NCBI GenBank assembly: GCA_019308705.1
Contig: JAFDHW010000119.1
Location: 1-7,191 of the forward strand
DNA: 7,191 nucleotides
Origin: Deltaproteobacteria bacterium
GTDB lineage: Bacteria; Desulfobacterota; Desulfobacteria; Desulfobacterales; Desulfatibacillaceae
Direction of reading: 5' to 3'
Shown here: piece after piece, positions 4,885 through 7,191 of the stretch
Layout: each line of letters opens with the position of its first letter
Position numbering within the stretch: the first letter of the stretch is position 1
Notes under the pieces: generated by a model
The model's database searches: none
Seen by the model: only the letters and a program-made list of their open reading frames with translations
Told to the model about the DNA's origin: nothing
Position numbers and translations under genes: made by a program

Positions 4885-7005
4885 ATGGACAAGACGAGCG
4901 CAAACAGGCGACTGGCCGCTGCAGTGTGCGCGGGCCTGATTCTTCTGGCGGCCGCGGTCTACTGGCCCGTGGTGGGCTACGGGTTCGTGGGGTACGACGA
5001 CCCGGCCATGGTGCAGGAAAACCCCCTGGTGGCAAACGGACTGTCGCCGGACATGGTGCTTGCATCCTTCACCGGGTTCAACGCCGGGTTCTGGCTTCCC
5101 CTCACCCTTGTCTCCCTGGCCCTGGACGTGGACCTGTACGGCATGAACCCCGGCGGGTTCCACCTCACCAACCTTGTGCTGTTCGCGGCAAACGCCGTGC
5201 TGTTCTTCCTGGCCCTGTACTTTCTCACCGGCTCGCTGTGGGCCTCGGCCGCCGCGGCCGCGCTCTTTGCCCTGCACCCCCTGCGGGTGGAGTCCGTGGC
5301 CTGGATCACGGAACGCAAGGACGTGCTCTCCGGGCTTTTCTGGTTCGCTGCCCTGGCCGTCTACGCCCGCTACGCCCGCACCCGGTCTGCAGCCGCCTAC
5401 GCCGGGGTGACGGTTCTTTTCGCCCTGTCCTTCACGGCCAAACCCGTGGCCGTCACCCTGCCCCTTGTGCTGCTTGTCCTGGATTACTGGCCCCTGGGCC
5501 GGTTCGGAGCGCACGCGGACCCCGCCGCCAGGGAGCCCTTCCGCAAGCTGGTATGGGAAAAGACCCCCCTTTTGGCCCTCAGCGCGGCCGGTGCGCTCGC
5601 CACCCTGTGGGCCCAGGCCTCCTGCGGCGCCCTCACCTCCCTCGGGGTACTCACCCCCGCGGAACGCGCGGCCAACGCGGTCTACGCCTACGGCGCGTCC
5701 CTGGCCCGGTTCGTGTGGCCCGTGGACCTGGCCGTGGTGTATCCCCATCCCCAATACGGGTTGACGGCCTGGCCGGTGCTGGCTTCCGGCGCGCTGCTCA
5801 TCGCGGCCACCGCGGCCTTCGTGCTCCTGCGCAATCGCGCGCCCTTTCTCCTGGCCGGGTGGCTCATCTACCTGGGCACCCTGTTTCCCATGACCGGCGT
5901 GGTGCAGTCCGGGGCCCAGGCCTATGCGGACCGGTTCACCTATCTCCCCCACACGGGAATCGTGCTCATGCTTGCCTGGGGCGGAGTTTGGCTGATGCGG
6001 GAAAAGGCCCTTTCCCGGAGCTTGACCATGGGCGGAGCGGCCTTGGTGCTGGCCGCCTTTTTCACGCTGTCCTCGGTACAAGTGCGGTACTGGAAGGATT
6101 CGGCAACCCTGTTTTCCCACGCCCTTTCCGCGACCAAGGACAACTGGATGGCCCATCACCTGCTGGGCGCGGCCCTGGCAACCGAGTTGGACAGGCCCGC
6201 GGAGGGCATACTCCACCTGAAAAGGGCCCTTGAGTTGAACCCCTCCTTTGCCGACGCCTGGATCAACCTGGGCAATGCCCATGCACGGGCCGGCCAATAC
6301 CAGGAGGCGGCCTACGCCTTTGAGCGGGCCCTGGCCCTCGAGCCGGATTCCACGGAGGGCCACGCCGGACTGGGAGGGGCCCTGGCCGCACTGGGAGACC
6401 CCGAGGCCGCCCTGGCGCAGTATAAGGAAGCGCTACAAATAGACCCCGTCTTTGCGCCCGCCCGTAACAACCTGGGGGCGCTCTACATGGACATGGGCCG
6501 GGTGGACGAAGCCGTCCGGCAATACGAACTCGCCCTTTCCGCAAATCCCTTCCTGGCCAGTGCGCACGTCAACCTGGCCATGGCCCTGAAGACCCGGGGG
6601 CGTCATGAAGAAGCCGCCGGGCATTTCCAACAGGCCCTTGCCATAGACCCGGACTGCGCGCGGGCGGAAAACGGGCTGGGGATTCTGCTGGTGGAGATGG
6701 GAAGCGTGGAGGACGCCCTCGGGCACCTGAAGCGGGCAGTGGAAATCGACCCGGACTACAAGGATGCGCGGTTCAACTTGGGCGTGGTGCTTCTGGGCGC
6801 GGGAAAGCCCCAAGAGGCCCTGCCCCACCTGGAGGCCGCCGCCGCCCTTTGCCCCGACGACCCCGGCGCCTGGGCCGCCTGGGCGGACGCCCTGATGCAA
6901 GCGGGTCGCCCGCAGGAAGCAAAGGCCCGGGTGCAAAGGGCTCTCGAGTTGAGTCCCGGCCACCCCTGGGCCGCGGGCCTGGCCAGGCGCCTGAAAGAAT
7001 CTTAA
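4885..7005 (+). CDS. TMTC-like membrane protein: GT-C-type N-terminal half plus eight TPRs
   Basis: This 706-residue protein has two halves. Residues 1-400 are hydrophobic, with about eleven membrane segments beginning at 11-30. After TM1 comes GYGFVGYDDPAMV, whose Asp38-Asp39 pair sits where GT-C enzymes keep catalytic acids. HPLRVESVAWITERKDVLSG (131-150) and ADRFTYLP (348-355) match conserved segments of the eukaryotic TMTC O-mannosyltransferases and their bacterial relatives. Residues 422-693 form eight consecutive 34-residue TPRs, boundaries near 422, 456, 490, 524, 558, 592, 626 and 660, with regular ALELNP/ALAIDP endings; a short tail follows. The TPRs probably face the periplasm and bind protein partners or acceptors. 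Many such genes are annotated only as TPR protein. The start at 4885 has a weak GGA site but precedes TM1 directly. It is divergent from the glycosyltransferase pair. Catalytic activity is inferred. Confidence 0.85.
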   Translation: MDKTSANRRLAAAVCAGLILLAAAVYWPVVGYGFVGYDDPAMVQENPLVANGLSPDMVLASFTGFNAGFWLPLTLVSLALDVDLYGMNPGGFHLTNLVLFAANAVLFFLALYFLTGSLWASAAAAALFALHPLRVESVAWITERKDVLSGLFWFAALAVYARYARTRSAAAYAGVTVLFALSFTAKPVAVTLPLVLLVLDYWPLGRFGAHADPAAREPFRKLVWEKTPLLALSAAGALATLWAQASCGALTSLGVLTPAERAANAVYAYGASLARFVWPVDLAVVYPHPQYGLTAWPVLASGALLIAATAAFVLLRNRAPFLLAGWLIYLGTLFPMTGVVQSGAQAYADRFTYLPHTGIVLMLAWGGVWLMREKALSRSLTMGGAALVLAAFFTLSSVQVRYWKDSATLFSHALSATKDNWMAHHLLGAALATELDRPAEGILHLKRALELNPSFADAWINLGNAHARAGQYQEAAYAFERALALEPDSTEGHAGLGGALAALGDPEAALAQYKEALQIDPVFAPARNNLGALYMDMGRVDEAVRQYELALSANPFLASAHVNLAMALKTRGRHEEAAGHFQQALAIDPDCARAENGLGILLVEMGSVEDALGHLKRAVEIDPDYKDARFNLGVVLLGAGKPQEALPHLEAAAALCPDDPGAWAAWADALMQAGRPQEAKARVQRALELSPGHPWAAGLARRLKES

Positions 7006-7191
7006 GCCGGCTCCCTGCCCCCGTTTTCCATGAGGGCCTTGACCGGCTCCAGGCCGTAGGGCGTACCCTGCTCGATGGCCTTCAACACCGCGCCGCCGCC
7101 GGTGAAAAAGTAGTACTTGGCGCTGTCCATGGCCGCCAGATACAGGCCGGGACTCAAGTTTTTGAACTCTTGGAGGGTGTCGCCGCCGCCG
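7002..7191 (-). CDS. C-terminal end of a phosphoglycerate kinase-like protein (partial)
   Basis: Only the last 62 codons are inside the window; the gene continues beyond the right edge. The fragment begins GGGDTLQEF and, about 25 residues on, has FFTGGGAVLKAIEQG. The GGGDT and TGGGA pair matches the nucleotide-binding C-terminal end of phosphoglycerate kinase (1,3-bisphosphoglycerate + ADP to 3-phosphoglycerate + ATP). Two points are unusual: the spacing between the motifs is several residues longer than in typical enzymes, and the end (about 40-62) replaces the common LEGKELPGV-type tail with TPYGLEPVKALMENG. It may be a divergent lineage form of Pgk or a related protein. The TAA stop (7004-7002) overlaps the stop of the convergent TPR gene, with no space for a terminator between them. 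Confidence 0.6.
   Translation of the reverse strand, partial: GGGDTLQEFKNLSPGLYLAAMDSAKYYFFTGGGAVLKAIEQGTPYGLEPVKALMENGGREPA

Noticed and set aside
4863..6233. 456-codon plus-strand frame overlapping the TPR gene in another frame
   Set aside because: Its composition is Arg/Gly/Pro-rich and without domains, while the frame from 4885 encodes clear membrane segments and TPRs.
4681..6363. 560-codon minus-strand open frame opposite the TPR gene
   Set aside because: It is rich in Gly, Arg, Gln and His and is a mirror of the GC-rich third codon positions of the membrane/TPR gene. It lacks any domain and covers the divergent gap.
6337..6963. Repeated codon patterns (GCCCTG, GAGGCC) in the 3' half of the TPR gene considered as DNA repeats
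   Set aside because: They follow the 34-residue TPR consensus and codon bias; the copies differ at the DNA level, so they reflect protein repeats.

Overview
The window is GC-rich, densely coded bacterial DNA with long membrane-protein genes and essential housekeeping genes (guaB, and the tail of a pgk-like gene). Gene content, and a hairpin element downstream of guaB whose style I associate with sulfate-reducing Desulfobacterota, suggest a deltaproteobacterium-like organism. That placement is an inference from style; there is no rRNA or other marker here to confirm it.

Layout, left to right. Positions 4-112 hold an imperfect palindromic repeat that touches the stop codon of guaB. guaB (IMP dehydrogenase, minus strand, 111-1574) follows, then a 235-base gap that holds the guaB ribosome binding site and a possible promoter. 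Next is a minus-strand, translationally coupled pair: a soluble family-2 glycosyltransferase resembling dolichyl/polyprenyl-phosphate sugar synthases (3885-4628), then a large GT-C/GT39-type membrane glycosyltransferase (1810-3888). Their ends overlap as ATGA. A 256-base divergent region (4629-4884) separates them from a plus-strand gene (4885-7005) for a membrane protein with a GT-C-like N-terminal half and eight C-terminal TPRs, similar in architecture to the TMTC O-mannosyltransferases. It converges on a minus-strand partial gene (7002-7191) ending like phosphoglycerate kinase; the two stop codons overlap within a shared TTAA.

How the genes may work together: the family-2 enzyme could charge a polyprenyl phosphate with a sugar on the cytoplasmic side. 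The GT39-like enzyme, and possibly the TMTC-like TPR protein, could use that lipid-linked sugar on the periplasmic side. The three would then form a small extracytoplasmic glycosylation module set between two housekeeping genes. The motifs support each family call; the shared pathway, donor sugar and acceptor are inference. No tRNA, rRNA, CRISPR array, transposase or phage gene is visible.
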